A stretch of DNA of 5,181 bases from JBHJHK01 sp050330975 (lineage in GTDB: Bacteria > Pseudomonadota > Gammaproteobacteria > Competibacterales > Competibacteraceae), in contig JBHJHK010000070.1 in NCBI GenBank assembly GCA_050330975.1, positions 1-5,181 on the forward strand. Direction: 5' to 3'. Made by a program: the position numbers and the translations under genes. This document shows positions 1 through 5,181 of this stretch, piece after piece. The notes beneath the pieces are model-generated. The model made no database searches. It was not told the origin of the DNA and saw only the letters and a program-made list of their open reading frames with translations. Numbering within the stretch: position 1 is the stretch's first letter; each line of letters starts with the position of its first letter.

Positions 1-128
1 TATATACAATTTCCCCCTGTGTGCTGCGCCAAAATGGGGTCTTTTTTGGGGGGTGGCCGTGGCACCTTTCGCTGTGGCTTTTGGTCCCTGGGCCACTGGC
101 ATGGGCCTCGGGCGCTTGAAGACTATTG

Positions 129-149
129 TCCCCCACCCCCAGTGGGGGA
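129..149 (-). terminator. Possible weak terminator stem-loop downstream of xsc
   Basis: TCCCCCAC (129-136) pairs perfectly with GTGGGGGA (142-149) around a 5-nt loop, a very stable 8-bp GC stem that starts about 55 bp past the xsc stop. The bases that follow on the minus strand (ACAATAGTCTTC) contain only scattered Ts, so this is not a classic intrinsic terminator. It could be a transcript-end stabilising structure or a Rho-assisted end. Confidence 0.35.
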
Positions 150-191
150 GCTGTGCAGCGAACCCATCCCAGACCGCCGCGGGCGATTCGG

Positions 192-206
192 GAGATCCCA
201 GATCTC
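192..206 (-). other. Short stem-loop touching the xsc stop codon
   Basis: GAGATC (192-197) and GATCTC (201-206) form a perfect 6-bp inverted repeat with a 3-nt loop; its edge touches the last base of the xsc TAG stop. No T-run follows on the minus strand, so an intrinsic terminator is not supported. It may protect the 3' end of the mRNA or may be chance. Confidence 0.25.
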
Positions 207-1990
207 TAGACCGCCCCCTTCTGGGGCCGCATATCCTCAAGGCGAATCCCCGCCACCTTGACGGGTTTTTTCATGGCATCCCGGCGGAAGGGCTCCCCGA
301 GTTCTTGGTTGAGGATCACTTCGATCAAGGTGGTGACGTTTTGCTCCATCTGGGCGTGAATGGCATCTCCCAACGCCGCGGTGAGGCCCTCCATGGTGCC
401 CACCTGGACCCCCTTGAGGCCACAGGCCTCGGCCACCTTGGCGTACTCCACCCCCAAGTTGAGCTCGGTGCCCACAAAGTTGTCGTCGAACCACAACGTC
501 GAGTTGCGCTTCTCCGCTCCCCACTGGTAGTTGCGGAACACCACCATGGTGATACCCGGCCAATCGCCGCGGCCACAGGCGGTGAGCTCGTTCATGGAGA
601 TGCCAAAAGCCCCATCGCCGGCAAACCCCACACAGGGCACATCGGGACAGCCGATCTTGGCCCCCAAAATCGACGGCAGCCCGTAGCCACAAGGCCCAAA
701 CAGTCCCGGGGACAGGTATTTGCGCCCGGCTTCAAAGCTGGGGTAGGCGTTGCCAATGGCGCAGTTGTTGCCGATGTCCGTGGAGATGATGGCGTTGACC
801 GGCAACGCCGCCATAATGGCCCGCCAGGCCTGGCGGGGGCTCATGCGCTCGGGGTTGCGCTCCCGGGCTCGCTGGTTCCAGGTGATACCCTCGTCGCTGT
901 CGTCCTCGTGATCCATGGCGGCCAACTCCTGGCCCCAGCGAGCCTTGGCCTCGGCCACCAAAGCCAGACGGGTGTCGCGCCCCGCCTGGCCGGCGGTCTC
1001 GGACAACTGGGCCGCGATCTGTTCCGCCACCATGCGGGCATCCCCCTGGATGCCCACGGTCACCCGCTTGGTGAGGCCGATCCGGTCGGCGTTGATGTCC
1101 ACCTGGATGATCTTGGCATCCCCGGGCCAATAGGACTGCTGATAGGCCGGCAGGGAGGAAAAGGGGTTGAGGCGGGTACCTAGGGCCAGGATCACGTCGG
1201 CCTTGGCGATCATCTCCATCCCCGCCTTGGAGCCGTTGTAGCCCAAGGGCCCACAGTAGAGGGGATGGGAGCCTGGGAAGGCATCGTTGTGCTGGTAGTT
1301 GCAGCACACCGGCGCCCCCAGGCGCTCCGCCAGGGCCACAGAGGCGGGAATGGCGCCGGAAAGCACCACCCCAGCGCCGTTGAGGAGCACCGGAAACCGG
1401 GCCTCCGACAACAGTTTGGCCGCCTCCTCGATGGCCCGCTCCGAACCCCGGGGGTGCTCGATGTCGACGATCTGGGGCAGCTCGATGTCGATCACCTGGT
1501 TCCAGTAGTCCCGGGGGACGTTGATCTGGGCGGGGGCCGAACCCCTAAAAGCCTTGAGGATCACCCGGTTGAGGACTTCGGCGATCCTGGAGGGGTCGCG
1601 GACCTCCTCTTGGTAGCAGACGCAGTCCTCGAAGAGCGCCATCTGCTTGAGTTCTTGGAAGCCCCCCTGGCCGATGGTCTTGTTGGCGGCCTGGGGGGTC
1701 ACGAGTAATAGCGGGGTGTGGTTCCAGTAGGCGGTGATGATGGGCGTCACCATGTTGGTGATGCCGGGGCCGTTCTGGGCGATGGCCATGGACATCTTGC
1801 CCGTGGCCCGGGTGTAGCCATCGGCACTCATCCCGGCGTTGACCTCGTGGGCACAGTCCCAGAAGGTGATCCCCGCGGCGGGAAACAAATCGGAGATGGG
1901 CATCATGGCCGAGCCAATGATGCCAAAGGCGTGCTCGATGCCGTGCATTTGAAGGACTTTGACAAAGGCCTCTTCGGTCGTCATTTTCAT
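206..1990 (-). CDS. xsc: Sulfoacetaldehyde acetyltransferase (Xsc), ThDP-dependent
   Basis: This enzyme (EC 2.3.3.15) uses thiamine diphosphate and Mg2+ to convert sulfoacetaldehyde plus phosphate into acetyl phosphate and sulfite, the desulfonating step of taurine and isethionate catabolism in the cytoplasm. The 594 residues are full length for Xsc and have the three-part ThDP-enzyme layout: pyrimidine-binding domain at about 1-170, central domain at about 190-335, and pyrophosphate-binding domain at about 390-560. Visible landmarks are the opening MKMTTEEAFVKVLQMHGI, Glu49 in DCAHEVNAG (the expected cofactor-activating glutamate), the cofactor motif GDG at 458-460 ending at Asn487 in FRNYQWGAEKRN, and the C-terminal ELGEPFRRDAMKKPV block typical of Xsc rather than acetolactate synthase. 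ATG codons lie at 1990 and 1984. The first is chosen because AGGGGA sits 6 nt upstream and because MKMTTEE is the usual family start. The stop is TAG. The gene follows the GMC dehydrogenase by 42 bp and is probably co-transcribed with it. No phosphotransacetylase gene, the usual partner for acetyl phosphate, is visible downstream. Confidence 0.97.
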   Translation of the reverse strand: MKMTTEEAFVKVLQMHGIEHAFGIIGSAMMPISDLFPAAGITFWDCAHEVNAGMSADGYTRATGKMSMAIAQNGPGITNMVTPIITAYWNHTPLLLVTPQAANKTIGQGGFQELKQMALFEDCVCYQEEVRDPSRIAEVLNRVILKAFRGSAPAQINVPRDYWNQVIDIELPQIVDIEHPRGSERAIEEAAKLLSEARFPVLLNGAGVVLSGAIPASVALAERLGAPVCCNYQHNDAFPGSHPLYCGPLGYNGSKAGMEMIAKADVILALGTRLNPFSSLPAYQQSYWPGDAKIIQVDINADRIGLTKRVTVGIQGDARMVAEQIAAQLSETAGQAGRDTRLALVAEAKARWGQELAAMDHEDDSDEGITWNQRARERNPERMSPRQAWRAIMAALPVNAIISTDIGNNCAIGNAYPSFEAGRKYLSPGLFGPCGYGLPSILGAKIGCPDVPCVGFAGDGAFGISMNELTACGRGDWPGITMVVFRNYQWGAEKRNSTLWFDDNFVGTELNLGVEYAKVAEACGLKGVQVGTMEGLTAALGDAIHAQMEQNVTTLIEVILNQELGEPFRRDAMKKPVKVAGIRLEDMRPQKGAV

Positions 1991-1996
1991 GGCGTT

Positions 1997-2002
1997 TCCC
2001 CT
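1997..2002 (-). promoter_or_regulatory. Ribosome binding site of xsc
   Basis: The minus strand reads AGGGGA, then AACGCC, then ATG at 1990. The spacing is 6 nt to the first ATG and 12 nt to the alternative ATG at 1984, which favours the first. The site lies in the 42-bp gap after the dehydrogenase stop, so xsc can be translated independently from a shared transcript. Confidence 0.7.
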
Positions 2003-2032
2003 GTGCTGGGCGTTGGGTGGAGGTCGGCGAAG

Positions 2033-3637
2033 TCAGGGGCGATGGTCTGCTAGGATCATATCGCTGGCCTTCTCGCCGATCATAATGGCCGGGGCGTTGG
2101 TGTTGCCGGAGACGATGTCCGGCATGATGGAGCAGTCCGCCACCCGCACCCCCGTGACACCCCGTACCCTGAGCTGGGCATCCACCACGGCGTTGGGGTC
2201 GGCGCCCATCCGGCAGGTGCCCGTGGGATGGTAGATGGTGGTGGCGGTGTTGCGGACCCACTCCAACAACCCTTCATCGTCGACGACATCGGACCCCGGG
2301 CGGTATTCCCCGGCGATCTTGGCCGCCAAGGGCGCTTGCTCGGCGATGTGCCGGGCGATCTTTACCCCGGTCAGGAGGGTTTGCCGGTCGGTTTCCGTGG
2401 CCAAATAGTTGGGGAGGATCGCCGGGTAGGTCCGGTGGTCGGCGCTTTGCAGGCGGATTTCGCCACGGCTCTCCGGGCGCAACTGGCAGACCGAGGCCGT
2501 AAAGGCGGAAAAGGGATGAACCCCCTTGCCGGGGCTGTCGGCCGACCAGGGTTGAATGTGGAATTGGATGTCCGGCGTCGCCACCTCGCGGCGGGTCTTG
2601 AGGAAGCCGGTGGCGAGGCTCGCCGCCATGGTCATGGGGCCAGAGCGAAATAGCACGTATTGCAGACCGATCCGAAACTGGTCGAAGTAGCTGCGCACTT
2701 CGTCGTTGAGGGTGGGTTCATGGCAGCGATAGACCAACCGCGCCTGGAGGTGATCCTGGAGGTTTTTGCCCACGGCCGGGCGATCTTGGACGACCGCGAT
2801 ACCCTGGGCCTTGAGGGCCTCGGCTTCGCCGATGCCCGAGAGCATCAACAGCTGGGGCGAACCGATGGCGCCCGCCGCCAGGATGACCTCTTTGCCCACC
2901 TTGACCCGGCACTCCAGGCCTGCGGGGTCGGTGTAGACCACCTCCGTCACCCGCCGCCCCTGGAAGTGGAGACGGGCGGTGTGGGCTTTGGTGATGACCT
3001 GCAAATTGGCCCGTTTGGCGACGGGGTGGAGGTAGGCCACCGCCGCAGAGCAACGCCAGCCATTGCGGGTCGTCAGCTGGAAATAGCCCACGCCCTCTTG
3101 GCGGGCGCCGTTGTAATCGCCGTTAAAAGGATAACCGGCGTTTTGCGCCGCGGCCACCCAGGCGTCGCAGATGGGTCGCTTGAGGCGCATGGCGGAAACC
3201 GCCAACGGGCCGCCCGCCCCGTGCCACTGGTCGGCGCCCTGCTCCCGATCCTCGGCCCGCTTGAAGTAGGGCAACACGTCGTCGTAGCCCCAACCCTCGT
3301 TGCCCATCTGGCGCCAGCGGTCGTAGTCCTCGGGTTGCCCCCGCACGTAGAGCAACCCGTTGAGGGAGGACGAGCCCCCCAAGACCTTGCCCCGGGGCCA
3401 GTCGAGGCTGCGGCCGTTGAGTCCCGGATCCTCTGCCGTGCGGTAGCACCAATCGACCTTGGGGTTGTGCATGGTTTTAAAGTAGCCGACGGGAACGTGG
3501 ATCCACGGATTCCAGTCCCGCCCCCCAGCCTCCAGCAGGATCACCCGATGGCGCGATACCCCGCTGAGCCGGTTGGCCAATACACAACCCGCCGAGCCGG
3601 CGCCCACGACCACAAAGTCAGCCTCCAGCTCCGCCAC
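2033..3637 (-). CDS. GMC-family FAD alcohol dehydrogenase (choline dehydrogenase-like); candidate isethionate dehydrogenase
   Basis: This is a 534-residue glucose-methanol-choline flavoprotein of normal family length, expected to oxidise a primary alcohol to an aldehyde. An N-terminal FAD fold has the GAGSAG loop at 12-17 and Glu36 in LLEAGG for the ribose. GMC signature 1 is GKVLGGSSSLNG at 83-94 and signature 2 is GAIGSPQLLMLSGIG at 256-270. The catalytic pair is probably His470 (in IYHPTGTCRMG) and Asn514 (in SGNTNAPAIMIG), 44 residues apart as in choline oxidase. No signal peptide or transmembrane helix is evident. The start is GTG, chosen because AGGAGGT lies just upstream and the FAD fold begins immediately after. 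The sequence alone says only choline-dehydrogenase-like. Placement directly upstream of xsc and divergent from a TRAP receptor suggests isethionate oxidation to sulfoacetaldehyde, the role of IseJ in Cupriavidus necator, where the activity is membrane-bound. The electron acceptor cannot be read from the sequence. Alternatives are choline or another small alcohol. The family call is about 0.97 sure, the isethionate role about 0.6. Confidence 0.93.
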   Translation of the reverse strand: MAELEADFVVVGAGSAGCVLANRLSGVSRHRVILLEAGGRDWNPWIHVPVGYFKTMHNPKVDWCYRTAEDPGLNGRSLDWPRGKVLGGSSSLNGLLYVRGQPEDYDRWRQMGNEGWGYDDVLPYFKRAEDREQGADQWHGAGGPLAVSAMRLKRPICDAWVAAAQNAGYPFNGDYNGARQEGVGYFQLTTRNGWRCSAAVAYLHPVAKRANLQVITKAHTARLHFQGRRVTEVVYTDPAGLECRVKVGKEVILAAGAIGSPQLLMLSGIGEAEALKAQGIAVVQDRPAVGKNLQDHLQARLVYRCHEPTLNDEVRSYFDQFRIGLQYVLFRSGPMTMAASLATGFLKTRREVATPDIQFHIQPWSADSPGKGVHPFSAFTASVCQLRPESRGEIRLQSADHRTYPAILPNYLATETDRQTLLTGVKIARHIAEQAPLAAKIAGEYRPGSDVVDDEGLLEWVRNTATTIYHPTGTCRMGADPNAVVDAQLRVRGVTGVRVADCSIMPDIVSGNTNAPAIMIGEKASDMILADHRP

Positions 3638-3642
3638 CTTGG

Positions 3643-3649
3643 ACCTCCT
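3643..3649 (-). promoter_or_regulatory. Ribosome binding site that fixes the GTG start of the GMC dehydrogenase
   Basis: On the minus strand the sequence reads AGGAGGT followed by CCAAG and then GTG at 3637-3635. The match to the anti-Shine-Dalgarno sequence is essentially perfect, with 6 nt between AGGAGG and the start codon. This decides in favour of GTG, since the first in-frame ATG would lie inside the conserved FAD fold. Confidence 0.88.
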
Positions 3650-3676
3650 CGGATTGTTTTATCCTGTTTTTTAAGC

Positions 3677-3705
3677 TTGCCAGTTCACCAGGGGCATACT
3701 ATTCT
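3677..3705 (+). promoter_or_regulatory. Candidate sigma-70-type promoter for the TRAP binding-protein gene
   Basis: TTGCCA at 3677-3682 matches five of six -35 consensus bases. TATTCT at 3700-3705 matches four of six -10 bases after an ideal 17-bp spacer. The predicted start is near 3712, giving a leader of about 130 nt and placing the palindrome at 3713-3733 directly at or just after the start site. The call is by eye, from a noticeably AT-richer part of a GC-rich window. Confidence 0.45.
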
Positions 3706-3725
3706 GCTTTCTAATGAGACCGCAA
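3696..3725 (-). promoter_or_regulatory. Candidate leftward promoter for the dehydrogenase-xsc operon
   Basis: Read on the minus strand, TTGCGG (3725-3720) lies 18 bp before TAGTAT (3701-3696), with three and four consensus matches respectively. The predicted start near 3689 leaves a leader of about 50 nt before the GTG codon. The -35 hexamer falls within the palindrome, so a bound regulator would overlap it. The -35 is weak, so activation by a regulator, or a different promoter, is possible. Confidence 0.35.
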
Positions 3726-3738
3726 GTCTCATTTGAGA
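3713..3738. promoter_or_regulatory. Candidate operator: palindrome plus a third half-site in the divergent intergenic region
   Basis: AATGAGAC (3713-3720) and GTCTCATT (3726-3733) form a perfect 8-bp inverted repeat around a 5-nt spacer. A further TGAGA at 3734-3738 pairs with TCTCA at 3727-3731 as a second, overlapping inverted repeat with a 2-nt spacer. The block thus holds three alternating copies of TGAGA. Its position between divergent genes of one pathway, touching both candidate promoters, fits a shared transcriptional regulator site. The regulator gene is not in the window and its family cannot be told from the site. Confidence 0.6.
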
Positions 3739-3767
3739 GCAATGGCAAGAATAGCTGCAAGGACAAT

Positions 3768-3789
3768 GGGATCGTTCTCGACGATGCCC
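3768..3789 (+). other. Stem-loop in the leader of the TRAP binding-protein gene
   Basis: ATCGT (3771-3775) and ACGAT (3781-3785) pair around TCTCG. GGG at 3768-3770 can pair with CCC at 3787-3789 if G3786 is bulged, giving an 8-bp stem. It lies about 55 nt upstream of the start codon. It could be a leader structure or a second protein-binding site. It is not followed by a T-run, so it does not look like an attenuator. Confidence 0.3.
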
Positions 3790-3830
3790 GGCAGAGGAAC
3801 CACCGCCGCAGAGCGGTAACACCACCACCT

Positions 3831-3835
3831 GGGAG
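3831..3835 (+). promoter_or_regulatory. Ribosome binding site of the TRAP binding-protein gene
   Basis: GGGAG is followed by AAAATGCG and the ATG at 3844, a spacing of 8 nt. An ATG at 3839 lies too close to the site and is in another frame. Confidence 0.7.
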
Positions 3836-3843
3836 AAAATGCG

Positions 3844-5079
3844 ATGCACCTTTCCGAGAAGCTCAACGCTCTCTCGCGCCGGGATCTCTTCAAGATTGCG
3901 GGTCGGTTTGGCTTGAGTTCAACCCTGTGGGCGGCGGGCGGGATGGTCGGCTCCATCAGCCTTAGCTCTTTGGCGCGTGCGGCGGAATCCACCTATGAAA
4001 AGCGCTTTGCCAAGGCGCCGAAGCACACCTTGAAGTTTGGGGCCGCGGGCTTCAACGCCCGCAACTTGCTCATCGAGCGGGCGGGCTGTTTGGAATTTGC
4101 CCGCGACCTAGAAGAGCGCACCGAGGGGGAGATTCGCGTCGAGTTCATCGGCGACAACCAGATCTGCAGCCAGCTCTCCTGCGTGGAAAAGACCCAGCTG
4201 GGCATCGTCGACATCTACGCCGCCTCGACTCAAAATTCCGCCGGTGGTGCCCCCTACCTCAACATCCTGGACTACGCCTTTATGTTCCCAGGGCGGGCTT
4301 CCCAGTATTATTTTCTCTACAACCCCGAGAGCCAGCGCATCCTGCGGGACCCCTTGGAGAAGCGCCACGGTCTCAAGTTTTTGTTTTCCCATTGCGAGCT
4401 CCGCGGCATCCAACTGGGCCTCGGCTGGCGCGACAAGCCGACGGTCACCCGCCTAGAAGAGCTATTTGGCACCAAAAACCGGGTGACGGGTACCCAGCTG
4501 GGGCGCATCGCCATGCAACTCCTCAACCTCAACCCCGTGCCCATCGCCTGGGAAGAGACCCTGGATGGCCTCAAGCAGGGGCTCATCGACGGCGCCGAGA
4601 CCTGGGCCTCGGCCGTGGCCTACGCCAATATGTCGCCGGTGGGGAGCCAGGCGGTGGACCTGAGGTTCTTCTGCGGCACCGAGCACACCTCCATGGCGGC
4701 CAAGGTGTTTCACAACCTAGAACCCCACCTCCAAGACGCCGTCATGGAGTCGGCCTATCTGGCCCAAGTCCACGTCCAGGCCGCCAACGAGGCGGCCCTG
4801 GTGAAGACCGTGGGCTTTTCCGACCCCCAACTCCCCAACACTTTGTTCGTCGAGCACGGCGTCCGTCCGGCCTTCCTCGGTGATGACCAGCTCAAACTGG
4901 CCGAGGAAATGTGCTCTCCGGAGTTCAATCCAGAACCCTGGGCCCAGTGGCGCGAGCGGCTCAACAAATGGGCTGGGGGTATCGATACCTATCAGGAGAT
5001 CCACCGCATCGCCCGGGAGGTCCCCGGGGATATGCTGCCGGAAAACGTCGAGCCCCGGCGCTGGTGGCGCACCACCTGA
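3844..5079 (+). CDS. TRAP transporter substrate-binding protein (DctP type) with Tat signal; candidate isethionate/sulfonate receptor
   Basis: This is a 411-residue periplasmic receptor of a tripartite ATP-independent (TRAP) transporter. Residues 1-46 form a twin-arginine signal: SRRDLFK at 11-17, a hydrophobic stretch at about 22-42, and an AxA cleavage motif (Ala44-Arg-Ala46) giving a mature start near AEST. The mature part begins HTLKFGAAGFNARN and contains the family block at about 205-255, with Arg213 (KNRVTG) aligning with the conserved ligand-anion arginine, followed by NLNPVPIAWEETLDGLKQGLIDGAE. It is longer than the common DctP of roughly 320-360 residues, partly because of the long leader. 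Six cysteines (82, 108, 113, 184, 277, 357) lie in the mature part, which is many for a periplasmic receptor. The ATG is supported by GGGAG 8 nt upstream and by placing the Tat motif correctly. The gene diverges from the dehydrogenase-xsc pair, so the ligand is probably isethionate. Taurine, another sulfonate or a carboxylate remain possible. The small and large membrane subunits are not in the 102 bp downstream. Confidence 0.93.
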   Translation: MHLSEKLNALSRRDLFKIAGRFGLSSTLWAAGGMVGSISLSSLARAAESTYEKRFAKAPKHTLKFGAAGFNARNLLIERAGCLEFARDLEERTEGEIRVEFIGDNQICSQLSCVEKTQLGIVDIYAASTQNSAGGAPYLNILDYAFMFPGRASQYYFLYNPESQRILRDPLEKRHGLKFLFSHCELRGIQLGLGWRDKPTVTRLEELFGTKNRVTGTQLGRIAMQLLNLNPVPIAWEETLDGLKQGLIDGAETWASAVAYANMSPVGSQAVDLRFFCGTEHTSMAAKVFHNLEPHLQDAVMESAYLAQVHVQAANEAALVKTVGFSDPQLPNTLFVEHGVRPAFLGDDQLKLAEEMCSPEFNPEPWAQWRERLNKWAGGIDTYQEIHRIAREVPGDMLPENVEPRRWWRTT

Positions 5080-5098
5080 GGATGAGTTCCAAGGTCGT

Positions 5099-5167
5099 GG
5101 GGGGGGCGCGCGGCCCCCCCGGGGCGCGCCCCCGGGGGGACCGCCCGCCGGCCGCCCCGGGGGGGGC
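5099..5167. repeat. Near-pure G/C block with inverted repeat downstream of the TRAP gene
   Basis: Of 69 bases only A5140 is not G or C, with G runs of 8 at both ends. Within it GGGGGCGCGC (5102-5111) and GCGCGCCCCC (5124-5133) form a perfect 10-bp inverted repeat with a 12-nt loop. CCCCCGGGGG (5129-5138) and CCCCGGGG (5155-5162) are further self-complementary pieces. The block begins 19 bp after the TRAP gene stop and is followed by CAATAAAACAA, which is not a T-run. It may be a transcript-end structure, an intergenic repeat, or partly a sequencing or assembly artefact. Confidence 0.55.
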
Positions 5168-5181
5168 TGGCAATAAAACAA

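Noticed and set aside
1..60. A C-run, G-run and T-run on the plus strand (13-17, 36-39, 42-47) resembling an intrinsic terminator for a gene entering from the left.
   Set aside because: Only four base pairs can form between the C and G runs across a 19-nt loop, and no coding end is visible upstream, so the terminator is not supported.
458..594. Idea that Xsc is impaired because the second Asn of the usual ThDP motif is Tyr (RNYQWG, in the gene at 206-1990).
   Set aside because: These numbers in the range are residues, not bases. From memory, RNYQWGAEKRN is the normal form in Xsc proteins, so this is a family trait and not damage.
53..1183. A 376-residue open frame on the plus strand opposite xsc.
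   Set aside because: It is antisense to a firmly identified gene, its translation is rich in G, H, P and A with no recognisable domain, and such frames are expected where the real gene has G/C-rich third positions.
206..1990. Acetolactate synthase or another ThDP decarboxylase as the identity of the first gene.
   Set aside because: The N-terminal MKMTTEEAFVKVLQMHGI, the FRNYQWGAEKRN region and the ELGEPFRRDAMKKPV tail are Xsc-like, and the neighbours fit sulfonate catabolism.
2660..3736. A 358-residue open frame on the plus strand opposite the GMC dehydrogenase.
   Set aside because: It is the mirror of the dehydrogenase's codon pattern, has no recognisable motif, and runs through the control region.
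3743..3759. A sigma-54-like site, TGGCA followed by CTGCA, upstream of the TRAP receptor gene.
   Set aside because: The GG and GC dinucleotides are 13 rather than 12 bases apart, and sigma-54 promoters tolerate spacing changes poorly.
3729..3992. An 87-residue minus-strand open frame spanning the intergenic region and the start of the TRAP receptor gene.
   Set aside because: It overlaps the Tat leader antisense and the control region, and shows no ribosome site or family resemblance.
1..5181. CRISPR array, tRNA, rRNA, insertion sequence or phage genes.
   Set aside because: No spaced direct repeats, RNA gene landmarks, transposase or terminal inverted repeats were seen; three metabolic genes fill almost all of the window.

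Overview
The window holds three complete protein genes and reads as part of a high-GC Gram-negative genome. The evidence is G/C-rich third codon positions, Shine-Dalgarno sites before all three starts, and a Tat-exported binding protein of a TRAP transporter. A pseudomonadote or related proteobacterial lineage is the most natural guess, but nothing here fixes the taxon. The long antisense reading frames opposite the genes are the usual by-product of high GC.

Layout from left to right. Positions 1-205 carry no convincing gene, only short stem-loops just past the end of the first gene. Positions 206-1990 (minus strand) encode sulfoacetaldehyde acetyltransferase, Xsc. After a 42-bp gap, 2033-3637 (minus strand) encodes a GMC-family flavin alcohol dehydrogenase that starts at GTG behind a near-perfect Shine-Dalgarno site. 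These two form a likely operon transcribed leftward, dehydrogenase first. A 206-bp divergent intergenic region (3638-3843) holds candidate promoters for both directions and a strong palindrome that looks like a regulator site. Positions 3844-5079 (plus strand) encode a TRAP substrate-binding protein with a twin-arginine signal. The last 102 bp contain an almost pure G/C block with a 10-bp-stem inverted repeat.

The genes fit one pathway. The TRAP receptor would capture a C2 sulfonate in the periplasm, the GMC enzyme would oxidise an alcohol to sulfoacetaldehyde, and Xsc would convert that with phosphate to acetyl phosphate and sulfite. Isethionate (2-hydroxyethanesulfonate) is the substrate that best fits all three. 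A dehydrogenase (IseJ), Xsc and, in marine bacteria, a TRAP transporter are described in isethionate gene clusters. The Xsc call is firm; the isethionate assignment of the other two rests on context.

Not seen in the window: the TRAP membrane subunits, phosphotransacetylase, a sulfite exporter or sulfite dehydrogenase, and the regulator that would bind the palindrome. All could lie just outside.
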